A DNA stretch of 34,004 bases from Gammaproteobacteria bacterium (GTDB lineage Bacteria; Pseudomonadota; Gammaproteobacteria; Steroidobacterales; Steroidobacteraceae), in assembly GCA_011391405.1 (NCBI GenBank), contig JAABQQ010000218.1, positions 1 through 34,004 of the forward strand. Reading direction: 5' to 3'. Positions 1 through 7,715 of the stretch are shown piece after piece. The position numbers were made by a program, and so were the translations under genes. Every line of letters begins with the position of its first letter. Position 1 is the stretch's first letter. The notes beneath the pieces were generated by a model. The model was not told the DNA's origin and ran no database searches. It saw only the letters and a program-made list of their open reading frames with translations.

Positions 1-342
1 CCCCTTGAGCCCTTCGAGGTACTCAGACACGCGCACGACGTCCTGGCCCGTGGCCGTGGCCGGCACAGTTTCGAGAACACCCTGGTTGCGATCCGCGATC
101 TCGACGGCGCCGCGCCGCACGATGACCTCGAGTTCGAACGCCGGCACCGTCGATGCGGCCTGCGCGCCCGGACCGGGCAGGTTCACCTCCAGCACGCTGG
201 TCTTCGAGAACACCGCCGTGAAGATCAGGAAGAACGAGAGGATGACCATCACGTCCAGCATCGGCACGATGTTCAGGTCGTTTCGACCGCGGTAGCGCGC
301 GTGGTTGCGCAGCTGCCGTCGGGCGAGCGGCGAGCTTTTCAT
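1..342 (-). CDS. exbD: ExbD/TolR-family biopolymer transport protein (partial, runs off the left edge)
   Basis: The product is the peptidoglycan-side partner of a proton-driven ExbB/ExbD-type inner-membrane motor. The first 114 codons are visible; the rest lies outside the window. It starts with a basic cytoplasmic tail followed by NIVPMLDVMVILSFFLIF. The Asp in PMLD (residue 30) sits just inside the single membrane segment and matches the proton-path Asp of ExbD/TolR. A periplasmic stretch beginning VLEVNLPGPG follows, as in the family. The ATG at 342 overlaps the TGA of the ExbB gene in an ATGA junction, so the two are translationally coupled. ExbD versus TolR cannot be settled from sequence alone, but the absence of tolA/tolB/pal nearby and the TPR partners upstream favour a dedicated motor pair rather than Tol-Pal. 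Confidence 0.9.
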   Translation of the reverse strand, partial: MKSSPLARRQLRNHARYRGRNDLNIVPMLDVMVILSFFLIFTAVFSKTSVLEVNLPGPGAQAASTVPAFELEVIVRRGAVEIADRNQGVLETVPATATGQDVVRVSEYLEGLKG

Positions 343-1046
343 GCGCGCGCTGCCCCGAGCAGCTGTTCGCTGGACCGGGCCGAGGCCGACGCGGTTGTCG
401 GCTGCGGCACCGCCGGGCGGCGCTCGGTGATGCTGTTCAGGAACTTGATTGACGCCACCTCGAGGCTGTCCACCAGCTCCGTGGTCTTGGTTTCGAGATA
501 CATGTGGCAGAGCAGCAGCGTGATCGCGAGCCCAAGGCCGAGCGCGGTGTTGTTCATCGCCACCGAGATGCTCGCCGACAGCATGGCGGCCTTCTCAGCC
601 GGGTTGACGGCGGCGACAGCGGCGAACGCGTTGATCAGGCCGATCACCGTGCCGAGCAATCCCATCAGCATGCCGATGTTGGCCAGGGTGGCGAGGTAGT
701 GCGTGCGCTTCTCAAGACGCGGGATTACCTCGATCAGGCTTTCTTCCATCGCCTTTTCGATGTCCTCGCGGCGGTGGGCGGTCGAGATGCGCGACATGCC
801 GTAGCGCATGATCGTCGACAGCGCCGAGTCGTTCTTCTCCGCAATCTCCATGGCCTTGCGGAAGTTGCCGCCCTGGATGAGGGGCGCCAGCTCGGCCCAC
901 AGGCGGCGATTGCCGTGCGAAACGCGGGTCAGGTAGATGAAGCGCTCGACCGCGAAGCCGAGGCCGACCGCGAATACCGCGGCGATCGGGTAGAGGAAGG
1001 CCCCACCCTGCTTGAAGAAGTTCACGATCATGTCGATGGCATTCAT
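339..1046 (-). CDS. exbB: ExbB/TolQ/MotA-family proton channel
   Basis: This 235-residue inner-membrane protein should form the pentameric proton channel around the ExbD dimer encoded next. Three hydrophobic segments are visible: about residues 15-35, about 120-145 (containing NIGMLMGLLGTVIGLINAF, the family signature) and about 158-182. A charged cytoplasmic domain lies between the first and second, as usual for ExbB. The C-terminal 30 residues are Ala/Ser/Pro-rich and probably disordered. The ATG at 1046 overlaps the TGA of the small upstream gene (ATGA), and its own stop overlaps exbD. Length and topology are normal for the family. In this operon the motor most likely energises the upstream TPR proteins rather than generic TonB, since no tonB is visible. 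Confidence 0.92.
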   Translation of the reverse strand: MNAIDMIVNFFKQGGAFLYPIAAVFAVGLGFAVERFIYLTRVSHGNRRLWAELAPLIQGGNFRKAMEIAEKNDSALSTIMRYGMSRISTAHRREDIEKAMEESLIEVIPRLEKRTHYLATLANIGMLMGLLGTVIGLINAFAAVAAVNPAEKAAMLSASISVAMNNTALGLGLAITLLLCHMYLETKTTELVDSLEVASIKFLNSITERRPAVPQPTTASASARSSEQLLGAARA

Positions 1047-1396
1047 GGCTCTTTGGCTCCGGGAGGCGAACGGTCCGAACTTTGCGACGTCAGGTCGCGG
1101 AAATATGTGATCTCGCGCCGAAATTCGTCACGATCTACCGGCGCAAGGACTTCGTCGATGAGGCTGCCCATCGGGCGGTCGGGACCACCCGGCGGTTCTG
1201 CGGCCTTCCACGGCACGATGCTCATGACCTTGGGCAGCTCGCGGTTGCCGGTGATGGCAGTGGAGTCGAGCTGCAGGCGGTCGACGGCCTTCTCGGACGC
1301 AGTGCCTTTTGGCGCCGGATCCGCGGCCAGGATCACAGCAACCGGCAGGCCCGTCAGCAGCAGGAGTGCGAGACCGGAGTGGCAAATGGTCTTCAC
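1043..1396 (-). CDS. Small exported protein of the TPR/ExbBD operon
   Basis: A 117-residue protein of unknown function. I take GTG at 1396 as the start because it forms a GTGA overlap with the stop of the upstream TPR gene and places a signal peptide (KTICHSGLALLLLTGLPVAV, cleavage near ILAADP) at the N-terminus. A longer in-frame extension to 1801 exists but would overlap the TPR gene and has no exported character. The mature part carries a conserved-looking core, ITGNRELPKVMSIVPWK, and a Pro-rich tail. I believe I have seen a similar GN-ELPKV-IVPWK core in small proteins beside ExbBD/TPR genes, but that is recollection, not a search. Coupling on both sides suggests it is a stoichiometric partner of the motor or of the TPR protein. 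Confidence 0.8.
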   Translation of the reverse strand: MKTICHSGLALLLLTGLPVAVILAADPAPKGTASEKAVDRLQLDSTAITGNRELPKVMSIVPWKAAEPPGGPDRPMGSLIDEVLAPVDRDEFRREITYFRDLTSQSSDRSPPGAKEP

Positions 1397-4300
1397 GGCG
1401 TGGCCTCCGCAGTGCGAGTGACGGCGGCGATTCGCGCCTTGAGTTCGGCGACCCACGCGGCGACCTGCGTGTCGGCACCCTGCGTCAGCAGTTGATACCG
1501 CTCGAAGTGCGGCAGTGCGGCCGACGGGTTGTCGAGATACAGGTCGTGCAGGATCGCGAGGTTGCGCTCGGCGTCCGCGTAGTTCGGGTCCAGCGAGAGC
1601 ACACGCTCGTACGCTGCCTGCGCATCCGCGAACTGGCCCGCCTGGCGCTTCTGCACCCCGAGCTGGTTCTGGATGGCCGGATCGGCCTCCGGCGGCAGTG
1701 CCGGCCCTGCCACGGGCGCTACCGGCGCATCGGCAACTTCCGCCCGCGCATACCGGCCGGGCTTCAGCTGCGCGAGTTCGGCGTAGCTCTTCTGCACCCA
1801 CTCGTCGTAGACGCCCTGCGCCGCGAGCCGCGCGTTGCGTTCGTGGATGCCGATCGCCTTCTCCTCGAACGGGAACGCCTGTTCCTCGAGCAGCACGTCG
1901 TACTGCTCGAGTTCCTCGGCGTCGAGGTTCTGCGGCCGGTCCGACTCCAGCAGCGACTTGCCCAGGTCGCGGTAGAGGTCGGCCATCGCGAACGCCGAGG
2001 CCGTTGTGACTTGCGCCACGCCGTACTCTTCGGCCCGACCGTACGCACCGAGCGCCGCTTCGAGGGCTTTGCGTTTGGCAGGCAATGATTTCTCGAGCGG
2101 CAAAGCCAGACGGATTGCACGGGCCGATGCGTCGAGCGGCCGCGCGAGCTCAAGGGATGCAGTCGCCGCGAGGAACTTCGTGCGCTCCGTGCGCTCCGCA
2201 CCGGCCGCTCGATCCGCGACGATGATGTCTTCGAGCCAGCGCCTGCGGCCTTCGGCGTCATTGGCATCGCGCGCCAGGTCGGCGAGCGTCTGGCGTGCAT
2301 CCAATGCCGGCCCCGCAGGCACCGGATAGCGCTCCACGTACTCCGCGTAGATGCGGCTCGCCGAGGCACGATCGCCGGCAGCGACGTGCAGCTCCGCTGC
2401 CTGCCACAGGGCGCTGCGGCGCACCTCCGGGTCTTCCGTCGTGCGGGCCGCGACGCGCTCGAACTCAGCGGCGGCCTTGCCCTGCTGCCCGGACTCGAGG
2501 TACGCGACGGCCAGCTTGCGGTCGACGTCGGCAGCCAGTTCGTGTTGCGGATAGGTCGTGCGGAATCCTTCGAGCACCGATGCCGCCACGATCCACTGCT
2601 TGTCCTGCAGCAACAACGTCGCGGCGTCGAACTCGGCCTTCGCGCGGATCGGCGAGGATGGCGCGACGGCAGCTACGCGCAGGAAGTCCTGCACGGCGCC
2701 CGCTGTGTCACCGGCCGCCTGGCGAACCTCGGCCTGGCGGTAGACGGCGGCTGCCCGGCGCTCCACGGCTTCCGCATGCTGCGGTTGGCTGGCAGGAGTA
2801 CGCGCAACGATCTCGCCGTAGGCGCGCTCGGCCTCGACGAAGCGCGAGGAATCGAAATACGTGTGCGCGAGCACCGTCCAGGCTACCAGCTGCTGGCCAG
2901 CGTCGGCGCGCGGTCCGAGCGCCAGCACGTTCTGCGCGACGGCTTCCGCCCGGTCCCGGTCGCCCATGTCGAACAGCTGCTTGGTCGTGCGCGTGAGCAC
3001 GCCCGGCGTTTCGACGTGTTCCGGGAACGTGCTGGCGAACCGCAGCGAGGACTCGATGGCCCGCTGGCGCAGCGCGGGACGTTCGGCCTCCGGCAGCGTC
3101 GGCTCGGCCTTGTCGAGCGCGACCAACGCGGCATAGCCGGCGCGGCCGGCTTCCGCTGCATTCGAGTAGTTGTACGCAGCCTTTTCGTATTCGTCGGCCG
3201 CTTCGGCGTAACGGGCGCCTTCGAGCAAGAGATCGGCGAGCAGCAGCCGCGTGGCCGGCGCTTCCGTCGTCGTATCGAAGCCGTCGAGGAACTCGCGGTA
3301 CCAGCGCACGGCTGCGTCGCGATCCGCGTCCCCGCCCTGCTTCTGCGCGAGCGCGTGATGATGGCGCGCAAGATCGAGCAGGTTCGACTGCACTGCCGCG
3401 CCGACGCGCGGATCGATGTTCACGCCGCGCTGCGCCCAGTACGCGCTGCGGGGACCGTAGAGCTCGACCAGCTCCTGCTTCGACTCGAGCACGAGCACGG
3501 TAAAGCCCGCCTTGCCATAGGCTTCCGTGGCCTTGCCGAGCAGAAACGGCGCCTCCGGATCCAGCGGCTGTCGCCGCGCGAATGAACGGTAAACCTCCGC
3601 TCCGTCCTGGAATCGTTCCTTCTCGACGTAGAGGTCGCCAAGCGCGGAATAGAGGCGCGACTCGTAGGGCGCCGGCCCACGCTGCGACAGTGCCGCCTGC
3701 AGGGACGCCGCGCCTTCGTCCGCGGCGAACATCAAGCTCAGGGCGCGCAGGGTGTCGTCGGAGAGTTCCTGCTCGGGGCGAGTAAGTTGCGCCGCATCGC
3801 GCAGTTGGCCGCCTTGCACGAGAAGCGTGTCGAGCAGGGCAAGAAAATCACGGCTGCTCGCCGCGTTATCACCGAGCTTGAACTGTGCCCAGCCGCGCTT
3901 GTACAGCGCCTGTTCGAAAAATGAACTCGTCGGACCGATGGCGAGCACCGCGCCGTACGCCTGCCCGGCATCGGTGTAACGCTGAGCACTGAAGTAGACC
4001 TCGCCGCGCCGGAACTGCGCTTCGTCGGCGTGTGCACCCTGCGGATGCCGTAGCACCAGTTCCTCAAGCGCAGTCATTGCGGCATCGGCGTCACCTGCGA
4101 CTTCGGACGCGCGAGCGAGCTGGTACAGCGCAGCATCTCGCGCCGCGTAGTCGGGATAATCGTGCAGCAGTTCCTGGTACGCGGCGACCGCCTCGCGCGC
4201 CTTCGCCTGGGAAGCGGCGTCGGGCACGTCACCCACGGCGCTGAGCGTCGCAGCCTGCTCGAGTCGCAGGTCGCCGAGCCGGCGCAGCGCCTGCGCCTTC

Positions 4301-4521
4301 AGCGCGGGGTCCGCACCGTCGATACGCAAGAAGGCTTCGTAACTGTTCGCGGCATCTTCTGGCGCCGCCTGCACCGGCAGCGAGCGATCGACGGGTGCGC
4401 TGCGGCCTGCCAGCGACCCGAGCGTCGGCTCGGCTTTCTTGCGCGCGCCCTCCGCCGAGCCGGTCCAGCCGGTGGCAAGCACGCTGGCGACGGCGAGCCA
4501 GAGATAGCGGGAGGTACTCAT
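1393..4521 (-). CDS. Large periplasmic TPR protein
   Basis: A 1042-residue protein with an N-terminal signal peptide (LWLAVASVLATGWTGSAEGA) followed almost entirely by helical tetratricopeptide-type repeats. Recognisable TPR consensus runs include AQFRRGEVYFSAQRYTDAGQ and, near the C-terminus, FADAQAAYERVLSLDPNYAD followed by AERNLAI. No catalytic motif is seen. Such solenoids are protein-binding scaffolds. Its position between a second TPR protein and the ExbBD motor suggests a periplasmic scaffold that links outer-envelope partners to the motor. The ATG at 4521 overlaps the upstream stop in an ATGA junction, and the stop overlaps the next GTG, so translation is coupled throughout. The exact partner and function are unknown. 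Confidence 0.9.
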   Translation of the reverse strand: MSTSRYLWLAVASVLATGWTGSAEGARKKAEPTLGSLAGRSAPVDRSLPVQAAPEDAANSYEAFLRIDGADPALKAQALRRLGDLRLEQAATLSAVGDVPDAASQAKAREAVAAYQELLHDYPDYAARDAALYQLARASEVAGDADAAMTALEELVLRHPQGAHADEAQFRRGEVYFSAQRYTDAGQAYGAVLAIGPTSSFFEQALYKRGWAQFKLGDNAASSRDFLALLDTLLVQGGQLRDAAQLTRPEQELSDDTLRALSLMFAADEGAASLQAALSQRGPAPYESRLYSALGDLYVEKERFQDGAEVYRSFARRQPLDPEAPFLLGKATEAYGKAGFTVLVLESKQELVELYGPRSAYWAQRGVNIDPRVGAAVQSNLLDLARHHHALAQKQGGDADRDAAVRWYREFLDGFDTTTEAPATRLLLADLLLEGARYAEAADEYEKAAYNYSNAAEAGRAGYAALVALDKAEPTLPEAERPALRQRAIESSLRFASTFPEHVETPGVLTRTTKQLFDMGDRDRAEAVAQNVLALGPRADAGQQLVAWTVLAHTYFDSSRFVEAERAYGEIVARTPASQPQHAEAVERRAAAVYRQAEVRQAAGDTAGAVQDFLRVAAVAPSSPIRAKAEFDAATLLLQDKQWIVAASVLEGFRTTYPQHELAADVDRKLAVAYLESGQQGKAAAEFERVAARTTEDPEVRRSALWQAAELHVAAGDRASASRIYAEYVERYPVPAGPALDARQTLADLARDANDAEGRRRWLEDIIVADRAAGAERTERTKFLAATASLELARPLDASARAIRLALPLEKSLPAKRKALEAALGAYGRAEEYGVAQVTTASAFAMADLYRDLGKSLLESDRPQNLDAEELEQYDVLLEEQAFPFEEKAIGIHERNARLAAQGVYDEWVQKSYAELAQLKPGRYARAEVADAPVAPVAGPALPPEADPAIQNQLGVQKRQAGQFADAQAAYERVLSLDPNYADAERNLAILHDLYLDNPSAALPHFERYQLLTQGADTQVAAWVAELKARIAAVTRTAEATP

Positions 4522-6407
4522 CGACCGCCTCCAGCCGTCGCGCCGTCGTACAGCGAGGCCAGCGCGAATTGCGCCTGCGTCGAGTAGCTGCCGAGGCGCT
4601 TCTGCTGCGCCTGCAGTTCGGTGACCGCCAACTCTGCGAGCGCGCGCTCCTGCGCGAGGGCCGTGGCGTCGATCAGGGGAGCGATGCGTGCCACGCGCTG
4701 CGTCAGTTCGTCTACGCGGCCCGCGAAGCCCTGCGTGTTCTGCGGCACGAGATCGCCTGCCTCGCCGATCGCGGCGAGGCGCGTGCCGGCCTCGGCTAAA
4801 GCCGCTCGTGACTGCTGCAGGTCACGACGGGTCTGCATGGCGCGCACTTTGTACACACGATCGAGCTCCCACGACAGCGCGCCACGCAGCAGGCGCGCGC
4901 GCGCAGTGAACTCGTCACGCTGGGGTCCGGCGGGCATCGCCGCCAGCGTCGCGTCGACGCGAGCGAGCGCGTCCCACTGCGACAGCTCCTGCGGCGATGC
5001 CAGCGCTGTGACATCACGACTCGCTTCCACCTGGGCGAAACGGTCGGTCAGTTCCTGCTGACGCTGCGCCAGCGTATCCAGGTCCGTGCCCGACAGCATT
5101 TCCTGCCGGCGCGGCTCCCGCTGCGTCGCAGCGATCTCACGAGCCTCGATCATGGCGCCGAACGCCTCGAGCGAATCGGTCCAGTGCGCGAGGTTGGCCT
5201 GCATCAGGCGCAGGTCGCGGTAGTTCTTCAGGCCCTCCTGGAACTCGTGCGACGCCAGCAGGTGATAGAGGTATCGCGTGTGCGGCGCATCGGGCAGCTG
5301 CTCGAGCTGCCAGAACCAGCCCGGACGGTCGCCCTGCGGGACCGTAGCCAGGATCGAGTCGAGAAAGCCACCCTGGCGGATCGCAGCAATCGACTCGTCG
5401 ATGCGCCGCGACTCGCGCGCATAGGCGTCGACCGCCGATCGATAGTGCGCGGACGCCTGGCCGTTCGAGGCCAGCTTGACATAGGCATAGGGAACCGCGA
5501 TCAGCGACTCCTGCACCGACGCGTCGAGGAGCCGCCGCTGCTGCAGTTCGAGCCAGGGCACGAGCGCGCGGTCCGGGCGATTGGCGTTCGCTTCCGCCCA
5601 GCCCAGCGCCAACAGCGCCTTGTTGGTGAACGGACCATCGAGACGCACACGGCTCAGCGCTGCCGCCGGATCCTCGCCACCCTGCTGCTGCAGCAGCGCA
5701 AATCCGATTGCGAGATTCGCGCGGTCACGCAGCGAGGCCTGCTCTTCGTTGGCCGCCTGCAACGTGCCGACCTGCTCGAGGAACTGACGGCCTCGTGCCG
5801 TGTCGCCCGCGCGCACCAGCGCGACGCCGAGATTGAAGCGTGCGTAGCTGGACCATCCGCTGGTGTCGCTCCAGCTCTCCAGGCGCTGCGCCGCCTCGCC
5901 ATAACGGCCGAGACCCATCAGCACGTTGGCTTCCAGCAGGCGCCTCTCGGGCTCGAGCTTACCCGGCAGCGGCTGCTGGACCAGCCCGAGGTTGCGCAGC
6001 GCTGCTTCGTAGTAGCCACGCTGGTACCCGATTCGGGCAAGGTAGAATCGCGCACGATCGCGGACCGCAGGCGCTACCGGGCCGGCCAGCAGGCGATCGA
6101 AGATGCGCTCCGCCTCCGTGTGCAGGCCGAGCGAGAGGTAGAGACCGCCCGAGAGCAACTCCGCCTCCGCGGCGTGATGCTGCAGCCGGTCGAAATCGCG
6201 ATTGGCCTCGAGCCGGACGATCGACTCGAAGTAGTCGTCCTGGAAAAAGTGAAACAGCACGTCGCCGTAATCGAGATCACGGACTTGCGTCGGCGCAGGC
6301 GCATCGCGCGACGGCTCGTCCGCCTGCACGGTCCAGGCTACGGCCGCTCCCAGCACCAGAAAGATGCAGAACGCGTACAGCCGGGCGGTGGAGGGTCGCT
6401 GATGCAT
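4518..6407 (-). CDS. Exported TPR/coiled-coil protein
   Basis: I place the start at the ATG at 6407 (629 residues). The frame stays open to 6563, but that extension overlaps the upstream gene and reads as Arg/Ser-rich shadow sequence. The 6407 start yields a signal-anchor or signal peptide (LYAFCIFLVLGAAVAWTVQA). Residues about 60-330 are helical repeat units such as EAELLSGGLYLSLGLHTEAE and GRYGEAAQRLESW. The C-terminal third is charged and coiled-coil-like (QTRRDLQQSRAALAEAG). No enzyme motif is visible. It is the first of two consecutive TPR proteins and is coupled to the next by ATGA. No strong ribosome site precedes the start, so translation may depend on the gene in front, 31 bases away. 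Confidence 0.85.
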   Translation of the reverse strand: MHQRPSTARLYAFCIFLVLGAAVAWTVQADEPSRDAPAPTQVRDLDYGDVLFHFFQDDYFESIVRLEANRDFDRLQHHAAEAELLSGGLYLSLGLHTEAERIFDRLLAGPVAPAVRDRARFYLARIGYQRGYYEAALRNLGLVQQPLPGKLEPERRLLEANVLMGLGRYGEAAQRLESWSDTSGWSSYARFNLGVALVRAGDTARGRQFLEQVGTLQAANEEQASLRDRANLAIGFALLQQQGGEDPAAALSRVRLDGPFTNKALLALGWAEANANRPDRALVPWLELQQRRLLDASVQESLIAVPYAYVKLASNGQASAHYRSAVDAYARESRRIDESIAAIRQGGFLDSILATVPQGDRPGWFWQLEQLPDAPHTRYLYHLLASHEFQEGLKNYRDLRLMQANLAHWTDSLEAFGAMIEAREIAATQREPRRQEMLSGTDLDTLAQRQQELTDRFAQVEASRDVTALASPQELSQWDALARVDATLAAMPAGPQRDEFTARARLLRGALSWELDRVYKVRAMQTRRDLQQSRAALAEAGTRLAAIGEAGDLVPQNTQGFAGRVDELTQRVARIAPLIDATALAQERALAELAVTELQAQQKRLGSYSTQAQFALASLYDGATAGGGR

Positions 6408-6438
6408 GGCGAGAACTGCGCTAGGCCGGTAGCCCGCC

Positions 6439-6993
6439 CTACTCCCACTGCCGCACGACAAACTCGGGCTGCAGCGAAGCCTCGCGGTCGCTGATTCGGA
6501 GCTCGACGTACCTGGCACCGACCGTCTTGTCGACCTTGAGCGTCGTGCCACGGCGATAATCACGCTCGTGCGGACCCTTGCCGGTGAAGAACGCGACGAT
6601 CTCGTGGCTGCCGGCTTTCAGGTTGCCGAGGTAAAGCTTCTGCACGCCACCCCGGTGCAGGGCCTGCACCTCGCGGTCCGTGTACAGGTAATTGGCGACT
6701 TCCTTGTCGTCGACCTTGAGCGTCACCGAGTCGAGCGCGAAGAACGTGCCCACGTCTACCGAAAGAAACACGGCGACCTGCGTGCTGGCCGGATACAGCA
6801 GTTCCTCCTCCAGCTTGAACAGGTCGCGATTCAGGTCGATCAGCTGCTTCTTCAGCGCCTGCACGTCCTGGTCGACGGTCTTGAGGTTCGCAGTGTCGCC
6901 CTCGGACGGCATCGCGGCGAGCGGGGCCGCCAGCAGGGCAAACACCGTGAGCAGTCGCGCAACGCGCAGCATTGGATGGGTTTTCGGTTTCAT
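6439..6993 (-). CDS. Exported coiled-coil protein with a C-terminal beta domain
   Basis: A 184-residue protein with a signal peptide (VARLLTVFALLAAPLAAMPS), then a heptad-like coiled coil at about residues 37-65 (LKTVDQDVQALKKQLIDLNR). After this comes a domain rich in predicted beta strands. The segment VQKLYLGNLKAGSHEIVAFF resembles PEGA-like or carrier-type repeats in which a short periplasmic sandwich displays a 'gain/extend' turn, but the assignment is weak. A GGAG element lies 10 bases before the ATG. It sits between the thioredoxin gene (15-base gap) and the first TPR gene (31-base gap). It probably oligomerises through the coiled coil and serves as another periplasmic component of the same machine. 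No catalytic residues are recognised. Confidence 0.82.
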   Translation of the reverse strand: MKPKTHPMLRVARLLTVFALLAAPLAAMPSEGDTANLKTVDQDVQALKKQLIDLNRDLFKLEEELLYPASTQVAVFLSVDVGTFFALDSVTLKVDDKEVANYLYTDREVQALHRGGVQKLYLGNLKAGSHEIVAFFTGKGPHERDYRRGTTLKVDKTVGARYVELRISDREASLQPEFVVRQWE

Positions 6994-7008
6994 ACGGGCG
7001 GAGCTCCG

Positions 7009-7527
7009 TCAGTCCTGGCGCAGGCGTTCAAGTTGTGGCGTAAGTTCGGCAAGATCGGCTGGGACGCCGGACCAGGACGCGCGAACGTGTCCCTCGGCAT
7101 CGAGCAGCAGTGTGAGCGGCAGCTTCGCGACGTCGTAGGTGCGCGCAATGGTTTGCTGCGCATCGACGAGCGTCGGCGACTTGAGGTGCAGCGAATCCGC
7201 GACCGCGGCTGAGCGGTCGGCGCCGTCAAGATTGATTCCCAGCACGGGCGTGCCGGAGCTCAAACCAAGCGCATCGAGCGCGGCGACGGACTCGCGGCAG
7301 GGCCCGCACCAGCTGGCCCAGAAATGCAGGACGACGGGTTCGCCGCGGTATTCCGACAGGCGCACGTTGCGGCCGTCGACGGCCTTCAAGGCGAAATCAG
7401 GCGCGATGGAATTCAGCGCGGGAGGCGCGGCAAACGCGGGCACGCCGACGGTCACGGCGATCGCCGCAGCCATCCATGTGCGCAATACCCCTCGCGGGGC
7501 GATTAACTCGAGTGTCCTGCGTTGCAC
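7009..7527 (-). CDS. TlpA-like thioredoxin-fold protein, first gene of the riboswitch operon
   Basis: A 172-residue exported thioredoxin-fold protein of the TlpA/ResA type. Residues about 40-170 carry the fold, with the active site WASWCGPC (Cys74 and Cys77) and the cis-Pro loop KLPLTLLLD. A signal peptide is present (MAAAIAVTVGVPAFA). The role is thiol-disulfide exchange in the periplasm; the substrate is unknown, though c-type cytochrome apoproteins encoded in the neighbouring cluster are candidates. The start is uncertain. GTG at 7527 lies three bases after the riboswitch with GCGGGG seven bases upstream. TTG at 7485 and ATG at 7473 are alternatives preceded by GAGGGG (7493-7488). All keep the signal sequence. 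It leads the operon that ends in exbB/exbD. Confidence 0.88.
   Translation of the reverse strand: MQRRTLELIAPRGVLRTWMAAAIAVTVGVPAFAAPPALNSIAPDFALKAVDGRNVRLSEYRGEPVVLHFWASWCGPCRESVAALDALGLSSGTPVLGINLDGADRSAAVADSLHLKSPTLVDAQQTIARTYDVAKLPLTLLLDAEGHVRASWSGVPADLAELTPQLERLRQD
7488..7499 (-). promoter_or_regulatory. Possible ribosome-site-sequestering hairpin (riboswitch expression platform)
   Basis: Minus-strand CCCC (7499-7496), a GCGA tetraloop (7495-7492) and GGGG (7491-7488) form a compact hairpin. It hides the GAGGGG that would serve the TTG/ATG starts at 7485 or 7473. The same CCCCGC (7499-7494) can instead pair with GCGGGG (7540-7535), the 3' strand of the riboswitch. This is a plausible mutually exclusive switch. 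The pairing is read from sequence; the regulatory role is inference. Confidence 0.4.
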
Positions 7528-7529
7528 GT

Positions 7530-7602
7530 GGCAACCCCGCTGTCATGGGAACTTCCCGAAGACCGGTGGCTTTGCGTCCCCGCCTTTCGGCGGGTTTGCC
7601 TT
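7530..7602 (-). promoter_or_regulatory. Cyclic-di-GMP-I (GEMM-I) riboswitch
   Basis: The minus strand carries the hallmark blocks in order. GGCAAACC is at 7600-7593. A CCCGCC/GGCGGG stem is closed by a GAAA tetraloop (7588-7585). GGGACGCAAAGCC spans 7580-7568, followed by ACCGG with a variable second arm (GTC...GAC enclosing GGGAAGTTCCC), and then AGCGGGGTTGCC at 7541-7530. GGCAA at the 5' end pairs with TTGCC at the 3' end to close P1. These match the GEMM-I consensus and the Vibrio Vc2 aptamer essentially block for block, including the tetraloop and its receptor region. It lies in the leader of the thioredoxin-TPR-ExbBD operon and should sense c-di-GMP. Whether it acts as an on or off switch is not decided by the aptamer. 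Confidence 0.93.
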
Positions 7603-7616
7603 TTTCAGTCGAGCGC

Positions 7617-7646
7617 ATCGTTGTCTGCGGCTCCCGGGGCTGTCAA
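7617..7646 (-). promoter_or_regulatory. Sigma-70-like promoter for the riboswitch operon
   Basis: Minus strand TTGACA (7646-7641), an 18-base spacer and AACGAT (7622-7617). The -35 is a perfect consensus and the -10 is weak (3 of 6). Transcription would begin around 7610, just before the GEMM-I aptamer, which is where a riboswitch leader should start. Readthrough from apbE is also possible. Confidence 0.5.
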
Positions 7647-7677
7647 ATCGGCGGGGCAATGGATGCCAGACACTTGC

Positions 7678-7709
7678 GGTGCGTCACACTTTCCCCCGCC
7701 GGACGCACC
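7678..7709. repeat. Inverted repeat between apbE and the riboswitch promoter
   Basis: A perfect 8-base inverted repeat, GGTGCGTC (7678-7685) and GACGCACC (7702-7709), flanks a 16-base spacer. It begins seven bases after the apbE stop on the minus strand. No T-run follows, so it is not a standard intrinsic terminator. It could be a factor-bound operator upstream of the -35 at 7646 or a weak attenuating hairpin. Confidence 0.4.
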
Positions 7710-7715
7710 CGATGC

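Noticed and set aside
6408-6563. N-terminal extension of the 629-residue TPR protein to 6563
   Set aside because: It would overlap the upstream coiled-coil gene and replace a good signal peptide with Arg/Ser-rich sequence.
7579-7597. CCCGCC-TTTC-GGCGGG hairpin followed by TTTGCCTTTTT on the plus strand, looking like an intrinsic terminator
   Set aside because: No plus-strand gene ends here, and on the minus strand the hairpin is the GAAA-capped stem of the GEMM-I riboswitch.
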